The translations under genes were made by a program, and so were the position numbers. A stretch of 64,000 bases of DNA from Sphingopyxis sp. OAS728 (GTDB taxonomy: Bacteria > Pseudomonadota > Alphaproteobacteria > Sphingomonadales > Sphingomonadaceae): contig NZ_JADBDT010000001.1 in the NCBI RefSeq assembly GCF_014873485.1, positions 1,302,001 through 1,366,000 of the forward strand, read 5' to 3'. Positions 50,132-59,920 of this stretch are shown piece by piece (position 1 is the first letter of the stretch; each line of letters opens with the position of its first letter). Under the pieces are notes generated by a model that saw nothing but the letters and a program-made list of their open reading frames with translations, ran no database searches and was not told where the DNA came from.

Positions 50132-50189
50132 GCGAAATTAACTTGGGGCAATAGCAACGGTGCCAAGCATCTGTTAGCAGGGCGGAGCG

Positions 50190-52490
50190 ATGACCAATGC
50201 TCCGCCCCCTCCTTCGACTGCGGCCCAGTCGGCACGTACCATCCTGACCCGATTGCACGAGGTCATGGCATCGCGTGCAAACGCGCAGGGCAAGCTCAAC
50301 CAGGTCGTCGGCATTATCGGCGAATGCCTCGATAGCGAAGTCTGCTCGATCTACTTGCTGCGCGAAGGCGCGCTCGAACTCTACGCGACACGCGGGCTGA
50401 AGCAGGAGGCGGTGCACGTCACCCGGCTCGGCCTCGGTGAAGGGCTGGTTGGCACGATCGCCGACCAGATCGAGACGCTGAACCTCGACGAGGCTGCGGC
50501 GCATCCCGACTTTTCCTATCGCCCCGAGACCGGCGAAGAATTGTTCCACAGCTTTGCCGGCGTGCCGATCATCCGCCGTGAGCGCGCGGTGGGCGTGCTG
50601 TGCGTCCAGCACAGCGATCCGCGCCGCTATGACGATATCGAGATCGAGACGCTGCAGACCGTCGCGATGGTATTGTCCGAGCTGATCGCCAACGCCGACC
50701 TCGTCGACACCGCCGCCCGCACCGACGCCGCGGCGGCGGATCAGTCGGCGCAGCGGCTGAACGGACAGAAGCTGGTCGACGGCATGGGCGCCGGGGTCGC
50801 AGTGTTCCACCAGCCGCGCATCACGATCGAACACACCGTCGCTGACGACACCGAAGCCGAGCGCCACCGCGTCTACGCCGCCTTCGACAAGATGCGCGAG
50901 CAGATCGACCGCATGGCGAGTTCGGCCGACTTCGGCGTCGGCGGCGAGCATGAGGAGGTCATCGAGACCTACAAGATGTTCGCCTATGACGAGGGATGGT
51001 CGCGGCGGATCAATGAGGCAATCGACAGCGGCCTGACCGCCGAGGCGGCGATCGAGCGCGTCCAGCAACGCACGCGTATGCGCATGCGCCAGATCGACGA
51101 TCCGCTGCTGCGCGATCGCATGCACGATCTGGAGGATCTGTCGAACCGGCTGATCCGCATCGTCTCGGGACAGATGGGGACCGCCGCGCAAATGGGCGGG
51201 CTGCGGCAGGATTCGATCCTGATCGCGCGCAACCTCGGCCCCGCCGAACTGCTCGAATATGACCGTCGCCGGCTGAAGGGCGTCGTGCTCGAGGAAGGCT
51301 CGCTGACCGCGCACGTCATCATCGTCGCGCGCGCGATGGGGGTTCCGGTGATGGGCCGCGTCAGCGACGTGCGCGCCTCGATCCGCGAAGGCGATTTGCT
51401 GCTGCTCGATTCGGCGGCGGGGTCGCTGCATGTCCGGCCGACGCAGGCGGTGCAGGATGCCTTCGACGCCAAGCTCGAAGTGTCGCAAAAGCGCCGCGCC
51501 AACCTCGCCGCGCTGCGCGACCTGCCCGCGGTCACCAAGGACGGCGTGCCGATCGAGCTGATGATCAACGCCGGGCTGCGCGAGGATATCGCCGCGCTCG
51601 ACCTGACCGGCGCGCGCGGGATCGGGCTGTTCCGTACCGAATTCCAGTTCCTCGTTTCAGCCACCCTGCCGTCGCGTGACCGCCAGCAGCGGCTCTACCG
51701 CGATGTGCTCGACGCCGCGGGCGACCGGCCGGTGATCTTCCGCACCGTCGACATCGGCGGCGACAAGGCGCTGCCCTATATGAATGTCGGCGACAGCGCG
51801 CATGAGGAAAATCCCGCGATGGGCTGGCGCGCGCTGCGCCTCGCGCTCGAACGCGAAGGGCTGCTGAAAGTCCAGGCACGTGCTTTGATGGAGGCGGCCG
51901 CCGGGCGGACGCTCAACGTCATGTTCCCGATGGTGTCCGAACCGTGGGAATATGAAGCGGCGCGCAACCTGTTCGTCGGCCAGCGGGCGTGGCTCGCGAG
52001 CCATAACAAGAAATTGCCCGTCGCGATCCGCTATGGCGCGATGCTCGAAGTGCCGGGGCTGCTCGAAACGCTCGACCTGATGCTCCCGCATCTCGATTTC
52101 CTGTCGGTCGGCACCAACGACCTTACCCAGTTCCTGTTCGCCGCCGATCGCGCGCACCCGCGGCTCGCCGAACGTTATGACTGGCTGTCGCCGACGGTCA
52201 TGCGATACCTCGCGCGCGTCGTCCGCACCGTTTCGGGCTCGAAGGTGGCGCTGGGCGTTTGTGGCGAAATGGGCGGCCGACCGCTCGAAGCAATGGCCTT
52301 GCTGGGTGTCGGCATCGAACGCCTGTCGATCACTCCCGCCGGGGTCGGCCCCGTCAAGGCGATGATCCGCTCGCTCGACCTTGGTGCACTGCGCGCCGAC
52401 ATGCCTGCGATCCTCGCCCAGCCTTCGTCGAACCCGCGCGGTCAGTATCATGACTGGGCGCAGCAACATCAGGTCGATCTGGGCGATTAA
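50190..52490 (+). CDS. ptsP: Nitrogen-PTS enzyme I (PEP-protein phosphotransferase)
   Basis: 766 aa. An N-terminal GAF domain (VCSIYLLREGALELYATRGL...VTRLGLGEGLVGTIA...GVPIIRRERAVGVLCVQ) is joined to the enzyme I core. The phosphorylated His lies in GSLTAHVIIVARAMGVPVMG; the PEP-binding barrel shows FRTVDIGGDKALPY, SVGTNDLTQFLFAADRA and VCGEMGG. It phosphorylates NPr from PEP at the head of the nitrogen PTS, with the GAF domain sensing the glutamine/2-oxoglutarate state. Confidence 0.96.
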   Translation: MTNAPPPPSTAAQSARTILTRLHEVMASRANAQGKLNQVVGIIGECLDSEVCSIYLLREGALELYATRGLKQEAVHVTRLGLGEGLVGTIADQIETLNLDEAAAHPDFSYRPETGEELFHSFAGVPIIRRERAVGVLCVQHSDPRRYDDIEIETLQTVAMVLSELIANADLVDTAARTDAAAADQSAQRLNGQKLVDGMGAGVAVFHQPRITIEHTVADDTEAERHRVYAAFDKMREQIDRMASSADFGVGGEHEEVIETYKMFAYDEGWSRRINEAIDSGLTAEAAIERVQQRTRMRMRQIDDPLLRDRMHDLEDLSNRLIRIVSGQMGTAAQMGGLRQDSILIARNLGPAELLEYDRRRLKGVVLEEGSLTAHVIIVARAMGVPVMGRVSDVRASIREGDLLLLDSAAGSLHVRPTQAVQDAFDAKLEVSQKRRANLAALRDLPAVTKDGVPIELMINAGLREDIAALDLTGARGIGLFRTEFQFLVSATLPSRDRQQRLYRDVLDAAGDRPVIFRTVDIGGDKALPYMNVGDSAHEENPAMGWRALRLALEREGLLKVQARALMEAAAGRTLNVMFPMVSEPWEYEAARNLFVGQRAWLASHNKKLPVAIRYGAMLEVPGLLETLDLMLPHLDFLSVGTNDLTQFLFAADRAHPRLAERYDWLSPTVMRYLARVVRTVSGSKVALGVCGEMGGRPLEAMALLGVGIERLSITPAGVGPVKAMIRSLDLGALRADMPAILAQPSSNPRGQYHDWAQQHQVDLGD

Positions 52491-52574
52491 TCCGTGCTTT
52501 CGACCCGAAATTAACCTTTCAACAGGGATGTTTTGGTTAATACACTCTTGCACCCGTTCGGGAGGCTGGAGAAG

Positions 52575-53222
52575 ATGATGCAGTTGGTCAAACGGTCCTA
52601 CGCCGGGGTGATGCACACGATTGCGAACCTTGGTCCGATGGAAAAGCTTGCCGAGGATGCGCGGCACAGCGACGAATATGGCTGGCGGCGCTGGTCGGCA
52701 TCGCTGCTCGCAATCCACGATATCGAACGCATGATCGCGCTGGGCCTGCCCTGGTGGAACGTCGCCGCGACGCGCGAAGTCGCCGAGTTTCTCCGCGGAC
52801 GGCCAAAGGCGCGCGTGTTCGAATATGGCGCGGGCGCGAGCACCATCTGGCTCGCGCGCCATGCCGCCAGCGTCGTGTCGGTCGAACACCATGCCGAATG
52901 GCACCAGCGCCTGACCAAAGAGGTTGTCTGTTTCCCGAATATCGAATTGCGCCATCGCGAACTCGAAGGCGACGCCTATATTGGGGCGATCGACGCGGCG
53001 GACGGCCCGTTTGACCTGATTGTCGTCGACGGACGCCGCCGCACCGAATGCCTAGCGCGCGCGATCCCGCATCTCGCGCCCGGCGGCATCATCCTGCTCG
53101 ATGACAGCGGCCGCCGCCGCTACCGCCGCGCGATCGAAAGCTGCGGGCTCGAGGAGCGTCGCTATTTCGGTCGCTCCTATTGCGTCCCCTACCCCGATTT
53201 CACCAGCATCCTTTATGGCTGA
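52575..53222 (+). CDS. Class I SAM-dependent methyltransferase
   Basis: 215 aa. VFEYGAGASTIWLARHAASVVSVEHHAEW is the glycine-rich SAM loop and acidic strand 2, and FDLIVVDGRRRTECLARAIPHLAPGGIILLDDSG forms motif III and the following helix. It resembles the FkbM-like/putative rRNA or small-molecule methyltransferases found beside glycan genes. The ATG at 52575 (next to another at 52578) follows CTGGAGAAG. Overlaps the next gene by eight bases. Confidence 0.85.
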   Translation: MMQLVKRSYAGVMHTIANLGPMEKLAEDARHSDEYGWRRWSASLLAIHDIERMIALGLPWWNVAATREVAEFLRGRPKARVFEYGAGASTIWLARHAASVVSVEHHAEWHQRLTKEVVCFPNIELRHRELEGDAYIGAIDAADGPFDLIVVDGRRRTECLARAIPHLAPGGIILLDDSGRRRYRRAIESCGLEERRYFGRSYCVPYPDFTSILYG

Positions 53223-54057
53223 AACAGCCGCGGCACACCGCCGCCCGTCCTTCGAAAGGATCGGGCGGTGGGTCGGCGGCGCGGCGCTGGCGGGCAGCAT
53301 CGCCTTCATCGGCGAGCGGCTGTGGCGCCTCGACTGGTCGACGCTCCAGCCGCACGCATCGTGGGGCCTTGCGGGCGCCATGATCGGCGCGCCCCTGCTG
53401 TTTGCGGCCGCCGATCGTGCGCTGTCGAGCGCATGGACCGCAGTCGTCGACCGAGAACATATCCAGCCGCCCGGCGACCTGTCGCGCATCTATGCCCGCG
53501 GCGTGCTGATGAAATATCTGCCGGGGTCGGTGTTCCAATATGTCAGCCGGCAGATCGAAGGCGCAAAGACGGGGATCGAGCATAAGCTGCTCGCCAAGTC
53601 GGCCGTCGTCGAGGTCGGCCTGCATCTGGTCAGCAGCATGTCGGTCGCCGCCGCTTGCCTGACCTTCGAACGCTCGCCCGTCGGCGCCCTTGCCGCAGCT
53701 GTCATCGTCGTCGGCACCGCATTTGCCGCACGCCGGCCCTTATTGACGGCCCTGGCTTTCCAGATTCTCGCTTTTGGCGGGTTTGCCATGGCAGCCGCGC
53801 TGATCGGCGCCGCCGTCCTCCCTGCCGGAACGGACCTCGCCCATTTCGCCGCGCTGTTCCTGCTGGCATGGCTGGCCGGCTTTGTCGTGCCGGTGGCGCC
53901 GGGCGGGATCGGCGTTCGCGAAGCGGCGCTTCTCGCTCTTGCAGGCGCCGGTTTGCCGGCGGCGGGGCTGATGGCCGCGACGCTCGCGCTTCGGGCATCG
54001 TCGATCGCCGGCGATCTGGGATATGGCCTCGCCACCCTGCGATGCCGCCGCACCTGA
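53215..54057 (+). CDS. Flippase-like membrane protein (UPF0104/lysylphosphatidylglycerol synthase TM family)
   Basis: 280 aa with about seven hydrophobic segments. The motif KYLPGSVFQYVSRQIEGAKTGIEHKLLAKSAVVEVGLH and the later FVVPVAPGGIGVREAALLAL follow the UPF0104/AglD family of membrane proteins that move lipid-linked substrates. Its place before two glycosyltransferases supports a role in glycan or glycolipid assembly. Confidence 0.85.
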   Translation: MAETAAAHRRPSFERIGRWVGGAALAGSIAFIGERLWRLDWSTLQPHASWGLAGAMIGAPLLFAAADRALSSAWTAVVDREHIQPPGDLSRIYARGVLMKYLPGSVFQYVSRQIEGAKTGIEHKLLAKSAVVEVGLHLVSSMSVAAACLTFERSPVGALAAAVIVVGTAFAARRPLLTALAFQILAFGGFAMAAALIGAAVLPAGTDLAHFAALFLLAWLAGFVVPVAPGGIGVREAALLALAGAGLPAAGLMAATLALRASSIAGDLGYGLATLRCRRT

Positions 54058-54064
54058 TCCGCAG

Positions 54065-55735
54065 TTAGAACGGCATGAACAGCGGGCCGCCGGCATCGGG
54101 CCGCACGGGAACCTTGATATCCTTGCCCCAGATCAACCGCGCGCCCTTGTCACCGGTCGTGGAAGCGCGATAGTCGCCGCGATCGAGATGGATGAACTGG
54201 CCCGGTGCAATCATGCGGTCGCCGATCGTGACGCTCGCGCCGCGCACCGTGTAGAAACCGGGCACGCGAACCTTGAACGCATAGTCGCTTGCACGGGCCG
54301 GAATATCCTCTCCCGCGATCCAGAACGGCCCCCACAGATGGACAAAGGTGTCGCGGATCGCGGCAAGATCGCCGGGAAGGAAGGCGGGAACGTCGCCTTT
54401 ACCGTTCAGCGCATCCTCGAACATGTAATCGTCGTTCACCACCAGCGGCACCGGCTTCGATGCCATGGTTTTCTCAAGGCTGGGGAAGCCGCCGAGCAAA
54501 TATTGATCGATCCCCCAGGGTGTCATGAACACATTGGCCTTCGGGAAACTTCCGAGCATCGCGCAGCTGTCGAAATAGGCAACGCCGCCGGGAAACATCG
54601 TATCGGCGACGCGCAGGATCTGCCGCTGGCGCTCAATCGTGTTCGGCGGCTCGTTGTAGAAGACGAACCCGCCGCCGAGCAGCATAAGCGCCGCGACCGA
54701 AATCGAACGATAACGCGCCACCAGCGACGCCAGCACCACGCCGCACGCGACGGTTACGGGCGGCAGCATATAGACGTAAAAATAGGGCGCGGTGTTGTGA
54801 TAGAAAAACAGCGTCAGGATCGGCAGGTAGAATCCGGTCAGCGCCAGCTTCTCGGGCTTTGACAGCGCGGCCTTCCAGACCATTAGCGGAAAGGCCAATA
54901 TCACCAGTGCGAGCACGAGCGACAGCTGCACGCCCTTCACCAACGACAGCCAATAGGTCACGTAACCGAAATGAAACATCTTGCCGCCCGCGCGCGAGAC
55001 GACCTTCATCGCCTCGACATCGCTGTTGCCGGCAAGACTGCTCGCGTGAGCCAGATAGATCAGCGCAAAGGACACGAGCGCGACCGCGCCGACCGTGCCC
55101 AGTTGGAACAGCAGGCGCCGCTTGTTGCCTGCCTCCGACCAGAGGAGCCAGGCGATGCCGAGGAATACCGGGGCGTAGAGGATCGTCTTGATCGTCAGCA
55201 TTGCCGACAGGCCCGCAAGTAGCCCAACGGCGAGGATGGTGCCGAGGCTCAATCGAAAGCGCAGCAACATCCAGGCTGCGGTCATCAACATCGCCGCCGC
55301 GGGCGCGTCGAAACGGAACGAGGTGCCGTGCTGGAGCACATATCCCGCAGTCAGATAGATGAGCGCGCAGAAGGCCGCCGGCACGCGCCCGACAAAGCGC
55401 GCCGCAGCACCGAAAATCGCTGCGGCAACGACGACGATGCACAGGAACATGAACATCCGGATCGCGACGATATGGTCGACGCCGACACCCGGAAGGTCGA
55501 CCGCCCAGACGAACGCGCGCGTGTAAAGCGTCTGCAATGGTTCGGTCAGCGTGCCTTGCGCTAGTTTTTGAACCTGGCTGTAATGGTAAAACTCGTCCCA
55601 ATTGATCGCACGCGTCAGGGCAAGATGAAGATGCCCTGTGAGCGCGAGGACGATGCCTGCGACCGGCCAGAATATGGAGCCGGCGCGAGGGATTCGGGAC
55701 TTTCCGGCGGGCGCGCCGATGGCGGTGCTTGTCAC
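54065..55735 (-). CDS. GT-C-type membrane glycosyltransferase (dolichyl-phosphate-mannose-like)
   Basis: 556 aa. After a hydrophobic segment, the first loop carries NWDEFYHYSQ with the acidic pair seen in GT39/ArnT-type enzymes, then about ten further membrane segments and a soluble C-terminal part. It would use a polyprenyl-phosphate sugar as donor. The start is GTG and overlaps the GT2 stop as GTGA, so the polyprenyl-sugar maker and user are translated together. Confidence 0.85.
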   Translation of the reverse strand: MTSTAIGAPAGKSRIPRAGSIFWPVAGIVLALTGHLHLALTRAINWDEFYHYSQVQKLAQGTLTEPLQTLYTRAFVWAVDLPGVGVDHIVAIRMFMFLCIVVVAAAIFGAAARFVGRVPAAFCALIYLTAGYVLQHGTSFRFDAPAAAMLMTAAWMLLRFRLSLGTILAVGLLAGLSAMLTIKTILYAPVFLGIAWLLWSEAGNKRRLLFQLGTVGAVALVSFALIYLAHASSLAGNSDVEAMKVVSRAGGKMFHFGYVTYWLSLVKGVQLSLVLALVILAFPLMVWKAALSKPEKLALTGFYLPILTLFFYHNTAPYFYVYMLPPVTVACGVVLASLVARYRSISVAALMLLGGGFVFYNEPPNTIERQRQILRVADTMFPGGVAYFDSCAMLGSFPKANVFMTPWGIDQYLLGGFPSLEKTMASKPVPLVVNDDYMFEDALNGKGDVPAFLPGDLAAIRDTFVHLWGPFWIAGEDIPARASDYAFKVRVPGFYTVRGASVTIGDRMIAPGQFIHLDRGDYRASTTGDKGARLIWGKDIKVPVRPDAGGPLFMPF

Positions 55736-56730
55736 GCGGCGCCTTTCCGGCGGTTCGTAGCCACGGGTTCTTGCGCTTCGGGTGTAGCGGGCAGCCGCTC
55801 CTCGATCTGCCGCAGGCGGACGAGGCTCGCCTCGATCAGCTTGCGGTTCGCCGCGATCAGATCGGCGAGCACGCCCATCACCGCCACCATCACGCCGAGG
55901 ACGAGCAGCGCCCCGCCGATCACCAGCGACTGGACATGGCCGTCGCCCGAACCCTGAAGATAGAAGAGCAGGAAGCGGACGATCGGCACGACGCCGACAA
56001 AGGCGATGGCCAGCCCGAGCCCGACAAAGGCGCGGAGCGGGTTGTAGGTCGTATAGGCGCGGGCCATCGTGATCCCGGTGTTGACGATGAAGCGCGGGAT
56101 CGACTTGAACAGGCGCGACGGGCGTAGCGTCGCATTGGTGCGGATCGGCACGCTCAGGATCGACAGCCGCTTGCGGCCTGCTTGGATCAGCATGTCGGTC
56201 GTGTAGCTGAACTCGGTCGTGATATTGATACGCTGCGCCGCGTCGCGGCTGATCGCGCGAAATCCGCTGACCGCGTCCGACACTTGCACATTGGCAAGGC
56301 GCTGGACGACCCTGCTGCCCAATTCCTGCAGCCGGCGTTTCACCGGACCGAAATGTTCATTGTCCCCGACGCCGCGGTCGCCGACGACGATATCGGCGCG
56401 CCCGTCGAGGATCGGCGCGACGATCCGGGCGATGTCTTCACCGACATATTGGCCGTCGGCGTCGGTGTTAACGATGACGTCGGCGCCAGCGGCGAGCGCC
56501 GCATCAATGCCCGAACGGAACGCTGCGGCAAGACCGCGATTGGTACGGTGGCGCACGACGTGATGCACGCCCCACATGCGCGCGACCTGCGCCGTATTGT
56601 CAGTACTGCCGTCGTCGATGACCAATATCTCGATCGTGTCGATGCCGTCGATCTTGCGCGGCAGCGCGGCGAGTGTCGCGGGAAGGTCCTCGGCTTCGTT
56701 CAGGCAGGGAATCTGGATGACAAGCTTCAT
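55732..56730 (-). CDS. Family 2 glycosyltransferase (polyprenyl-phosphate sugar synthase-like)
   Basis: 332 aa. GT2 features are IPCLNEAEDLPATLAAL, ILVIDDGSTDNT, DADGQY and SDAVSGFRAISRDAA, followed by two C-terminal membrane segments (AFVGLGLAIAFVGVVPIVRFLLFYL; ALLVLGVMVAVMGVLADLIA). This is the build of DPM1/ArnC-like enzymes that load a sugar onto a lipid phosphate carrier, so the next gene is its natural partner. Confidence 0.9.
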   Translation of the reverse strand: MKLVIQIPCLNEAEDLPATLAALPRKIDGIDTIEILVIDDGSTDNTAQVARMWGVHHVVRHRTNRGLAAAFRSGIDAALAAGADVIVNTDADGQYVGEDIARIVAPILDGRADIVVGDRGVGDNEHFGPVKRRLQELGSRVVQRLANVQVSDAVSGFRAISRDAAQRINITTEFSYTTDMLIQAGRKRLSILSVPIRTNATLRPSRLFKSIPRFIVNTGITMARAYTTYNPLRAFVGLGLAIAFVGVVPIVRFLLFYLQGSGDGHVQSLVIGGALLVLGVMVAVMGVLADLIAANRKLIEASLVRLRQIEERLPATPEAQEPVATNRRKGAA

Positions 56731-56916
56731 CGTGCCGTCCCCCGGCCCGATGCCGATTGTCCCACTCCGCCCTGATCCATGGAAGTTCCCCAAAATCCGT
56801 GTATCTGCGGCCTAGAAGCTTGTGGTTAATATCCCGCTAACACTCGCCCGTACCGCCATTGTCAGGGCGCGCATGTTTATGTTATGTTCTCAATCCGATT
56901 CCTCGAGGAGAGAGTG

Positions 56917-57333
56917 ATGACCAATCAAGCCCCCCGTGCCAGCGGCCAATGCCATTGCGGTGCGATCCGCTATTCGATGAGCACCGCGGTCCAGCATCAT
57001 GCGCTGTGCCATTGCAGCGACTGCCGCCGCCATTCTGGCGCGCCGATGGTCGGCTGGGCTCTCGTCGCAAATGATGAAATCGAGATCCAGGGCACGGCGA
57101 AGGTTTACGCCTCGTCCGAACATGGCCGCCGCCATTTCTGCGGCGATTGCGGCACCGGACTCTTTTATTCCAACGACGCGATCTTTCCGGGCCAGATCGA
57201 CGTGCAGACGGCAACGCTCGACGACCCCGACCTGATCCCCGCACAGGTGCAGATCCAGACCGCCGAGCGTATCGGCTGGATGGAGAAGCTGAACGATCTT
57301 CCGGCGTTCGAGCGTTACCCGGCCTTCGAATGA
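56917..57333 (+). CDS. GFA/CENP-V family zinc protein
   Basis: 138 aa. Zinc ligands are in CHCGAIRY, HALCHCSDCRR and RRHFCGDCGTGLFY, the glutathione-dependent formaldehyde-activating (GFA)/CENP-V fold. The start at 56917 has GGAG six bases upstream. Usual activity of individual members is unproven; formaldehyde-glutathione or thioester handling is the family idea. Converges on the hydrolase gene with no gap. Confidence 0.9.
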   Translation: MTNQAPRASGQCHCGAIRYSMSTAVQHHALCHCSDCRRHSGAPMVGWALVANDEIEIQGTAKVYASSEHGRRHFCGDCGTGLFYSNDAIFPGQIDVQTATLDDPDLIPAQVQIQTAERIGWMEKLNDLPAFERYPAFE

Positions 57334-58800
57334 TCAGCGGTCGGCAGCCACGATCGCCTTGACGAGCGCAGCGGTGTCGAGCCGGTTCTTGTCGTCGTCA
57401 TAACCCTGCCGGACGATGACGAGTTCGCGCGACGGGATGACGACAAGATATTGGCCGCGGTTGCCAAAGGCACCGAAGGCATCGGCGGGGATCCCCTCCG
57501 ACTTGTTGAGAAGCCAGAAGCCCGCGCCATAGCCGAACGCGCCGTCGGGCTGTGGCCCGCTCGGCGTGGTGACGAAGCGGCGCCAGTCGGCGGGAAGCAG
57601 GCGCTCGCCCTGCCACATGCCGTCGTTCTGGTAGAGAAGACCCAACCGCGCAAGATCGCGCGCCGTCGTCCACACCTGGCTCGACAGGATATAGTCGCCG
57701 TTTCGGTCATGCTCGGCGGTGGTGCGCGTCATGCCGAGGCGATCGAAGAAGCGATGGGGATTGAGCATCGTGTCGAAACGAACGGTCGCCGTAGGCTCGT
57801 TCACCCTGCGCTGCCCCTGATACAAGGCAGCCTTGAGCGACAGGACTGCGAGCAACGTGTCGTTGTTAGCATAGCGGAAGCGCGTTCCCGGCGGGTTGAG
57901 CAGCGGCCATTGCACCGTCCACGGCCGGACCAGCGATCCGCCCATATAGATCGCGTCGCTCCGGTTCCCGGCACTGTCGCTCGTAAGACCGCTGGCCATA
58001 CGCATCAATTGCTCGGTCGTGATCGCACCGCGCGGATCGCCCGGGACCTGCCATTCGACGATCTGGGCGGGAGCCTTGACGTCGATCCAGCCATTGTGGA
58101 CCGCATTGCCGATCAGCGTCGCGGCCATCGACTTGGCGACGGAGAACGTACGCTGCGCGGTGTGGAGATCGTGCCCCAACCAGTAGCGTTCGAACGCAAT
58201 CTTGCCGTCTCTGACGATCAACAACGCGCTCGTCTTGCCGCCGAATGCTCCAACATTCGTCCCCACGTCCGCAAAGCGTGGAGCCCCGCGCGCGACGGGC
58301 GCGAGCGCATTCTTGTCGCCCAACGGCCAAGCACGGTCGTCGAGCTTCGGCCGTCCCTGATTCCGGAAGCCCGGGATCATTTGCGCAGACGCGCCGATCG
58401 GCAGGGTGACACAGCCCTCCCCACTGTCCCACATCGCGATGCGTGGGGGCATATCGTCGCGATATTTGACGCTGACGGTTTTCGTCTTGTCGTCGACATC
58501 GGCCTTGAGCTCGCGGACATCGGCCTCGATCTCGGGATAGATGCCGGTGAGTTCGTCGCGTTCGATCGCGTCGAGGGGCTTTCCCGTGCCGTTCCACAAC
58601 GACGAACAAACGAACGCCGCACGATAGCCCGCCGCCCATGCGCGGTTCAGCTCGGCATTGGGCTTCGGCGCCTGCGCCGCTGCAGGCACCGCGCCGGCAA
58701 GAACCACGGCGCCGAGGACACGCAGTATATCAGGGGCGATCGCCGAAAGCCTGCCGCTGCGCCTTTTTCGCGCGATCCCACCAGGCCCGGCGAATGACAT
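57334..58800 (-). CDS. Beta-lactamase-fold serine hydrolase (penicillin-binding-protein-like)
   Basis: About 488 aa. A basic stretch and hydrophobic segment (ILRVLGAVVLAGAVPAAAQAP) form the export signal. The SxxK motif is FSVAKSMAATLIG, the Tyr motif is YANND and the third motif region is GYGAGFWL. The N-terminal 150 residues before the catalytic domain are unusual for class C/EstB-type enzymes. The start at 58800 makes the gene overlap the MmcQ gene by 71 bases; a shorter start further in would need a rare codon. Esterase or peptidase activity is possible. Confidence 0.8.
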   Translation of the reverse strand: MSFAGPGGIARKRRSGRLSAIAPDILRVLGAVVLAGAVPAAAQAPKPNAELNRAWAAGYRAAFVCSSLWNGTGKPLDAIERDELTGIYPEIEADVRELKADVDDKTKTVSVKYRDDMPPRIAMWDSGEGCVTLPIGASAQMIPGFRNQGRPKLDDRAWPLGDKNALAPVARGAPRFADVGTNVGAFGGKTSALLIVRDGKIAFERYWLGHDLHTAQRTFSVAKSMAATLIGNAVHNGWIDVKAPAQIVEWQVPGDPRGAITTEQLMRMASGLTSDSAGNRSDAIYMGGSLVRPWTVQWPLLNPPGTRFRYANNDTLLAVLSLKAALYQGQRRVNEPTATVRFDTMLNPHRFFDRLGMTRTTAEHDRNGDYILSSQVWTTARDLARLGLLYQNDGMWQGERLLPADWRRFVTTPSGPQPDGAFGYGAGFWLLNKSEGIPADAFGAFGNRGQYLVVIPSRELVIVRQGYDDDKNRLDTAALVKAIVAADR

Positions 58801-59083
58801 CGGCGACACGGTCGGGATCGTCCGGCCCGAAGCGGACGAGCAGCGCATGCCAGCCTTCGTAGTGCGGTGTTTGCCAGAAGGTGTCGGGATCGGTTTCAAG
58901 CAGGATTTCCTTTTCGTCGGGCTTGCACATCACTGCGAAACTGCCTGGCTCGCGGCCCGGCGAGGCGAGCGCCTTGCCGTTGAGCTTCGGACAGGGGGTA
59001 CCGTAAAAGGAAAGCATTTCGACATCCGGGAGCGCACACGCGAACGCGACCACATCGTCCCAGCTATCGAATGTCGCCGTCAT
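58730..59083 (-). CDS. MmcQ/YjbR family protein
   Basis: 117 aa: FDSWDDVVAFACALPDVEMLSFYGTPCPKLNGKAL and YEGWHALLVRFGPDDPDRVADVIRRAWWDRA are the pattern of MmcQ/YjbR DNA-binding-like proteins with the double-wing fold. The C-terminus RAWWDRAKKAQRQAF is typical. It overlaps the hydrolase gene by 71 bases. Confidence 0.88.
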   Translation of the reverse strand: MTATFDSWDDVVAFACALPDVEMLSFYGTPCPKLNGKALASPGREPGSFAVMCKPDEKEILLETDPDTFWQTPHYEGWHALLVRFGPDDPDRVADVIRRAWWDRAKKAQRQAFGDRP

Positions 59084-59097
59084 AATGCCGGTTTGAC

Positions 59098-59844
59098 TCA
59101 GTCTTCCAATGTCCCGGCGGTGACCTCTATGTCGCGCCCCAAGGGCTGCATGGGCTGGAAGCGGAGGCGCGTCAACACCAGCCGGTCGCTCTGAATATCG
59201 AGATCGTAGAAGGCGTTGCCCCCGCGCGGACAGCATTCGCCGTCGCCTTCGCGCGCGACCGGAGCCGAAGCGAACATCTCGTCGAATGCGAATTGCGCCG
59301 GACCGCGGAGCCAGTAGCCGGTCGGCAGCAGCTTGCCGCCCTGCTCCGCCCAGTCGGACAAATCGACGCGCCGCCATTTCGGTGCGGCAGTGTCGCTGAC
59401 GAACAGCGCGTCGGCGTTGCCGCCGCCGCTACCGGCGAGCGTGCCGCCGACATGGATCAGCCGACGCTTGTCGCCGTCGACCACCAGATCGGGCGTCCCG
59501 ATCGACCCCGAGCTTTCGGTGAAGCCCGCGAGCGTCGCCTTTCCTGCCTTGTCTTGTGACAGCAGCACCAACATGCGCGCCGGCGGTCCGTCGCGCGGCG
59601 AAAGAAGCATTTTCTGCCACAGCAAAGCGGTTGCGGGATCGTCGCCGTTGATCCGGCCGCTCGCCTCGACGCTGCATTTTCCGCCAAAGTCGTAGAGGCA
59701 TCGCTGCGCGATATTGGTGATCCGCGCGCGCGTCAGCGCGATCTTCGCCGTCACCTCCGCAGCGGTGCATTTGGTTTCAATAGTGCCGCCTGGACAGGAC
59801 AGGATCGGTGTCGCTGCAGCGGCAAGGACAAGCGCCAATGCCAT
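59098..59844 (-). CDS. Exported protein, unknown function
   Basis: 248 aa. A short signal (MALALVLAAAATPILSC) with a possible lipoprotein cysteine precedes a beta-rich region with several conserved-looking cysteines (CTAAEV, RCLYDFGGKC, GDGECCPRGGNAFYD). Not recognised. It is separated by 14 bases from the MmcQ-type gene, so may form an operon with it. Confidence 0.7.
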   Translation of the reverse strand: MALALVLAAAATPILSCPGGTIETKCTAAEVTAKIALTRARITNIAQRCLYDFGGKCSVEASGRINGDDPATALLWQKMLLSPRDGPPARMLVLLSQDKAGKATLAGFTESSGSIGTPDLVVDGDKRRLIHVGGTLAGSGGGNADALFVSDTAAPKWRRVDLSDWAEQGGKLLPTGYWLRGPAQFAFDEMFASAPVAREGDGECCPRGGNAFYDLDIQSDRLVLTRLRFQPMQPLGRDIEVTAGTLED

Positions 59845-59920
59845 GATGACTACCCCAGTTCCGGCGCGACCCGATTGGCGCCAAAACTATACCCATGCAC
59901 CGCGCGGGGCAAGGGTGACG

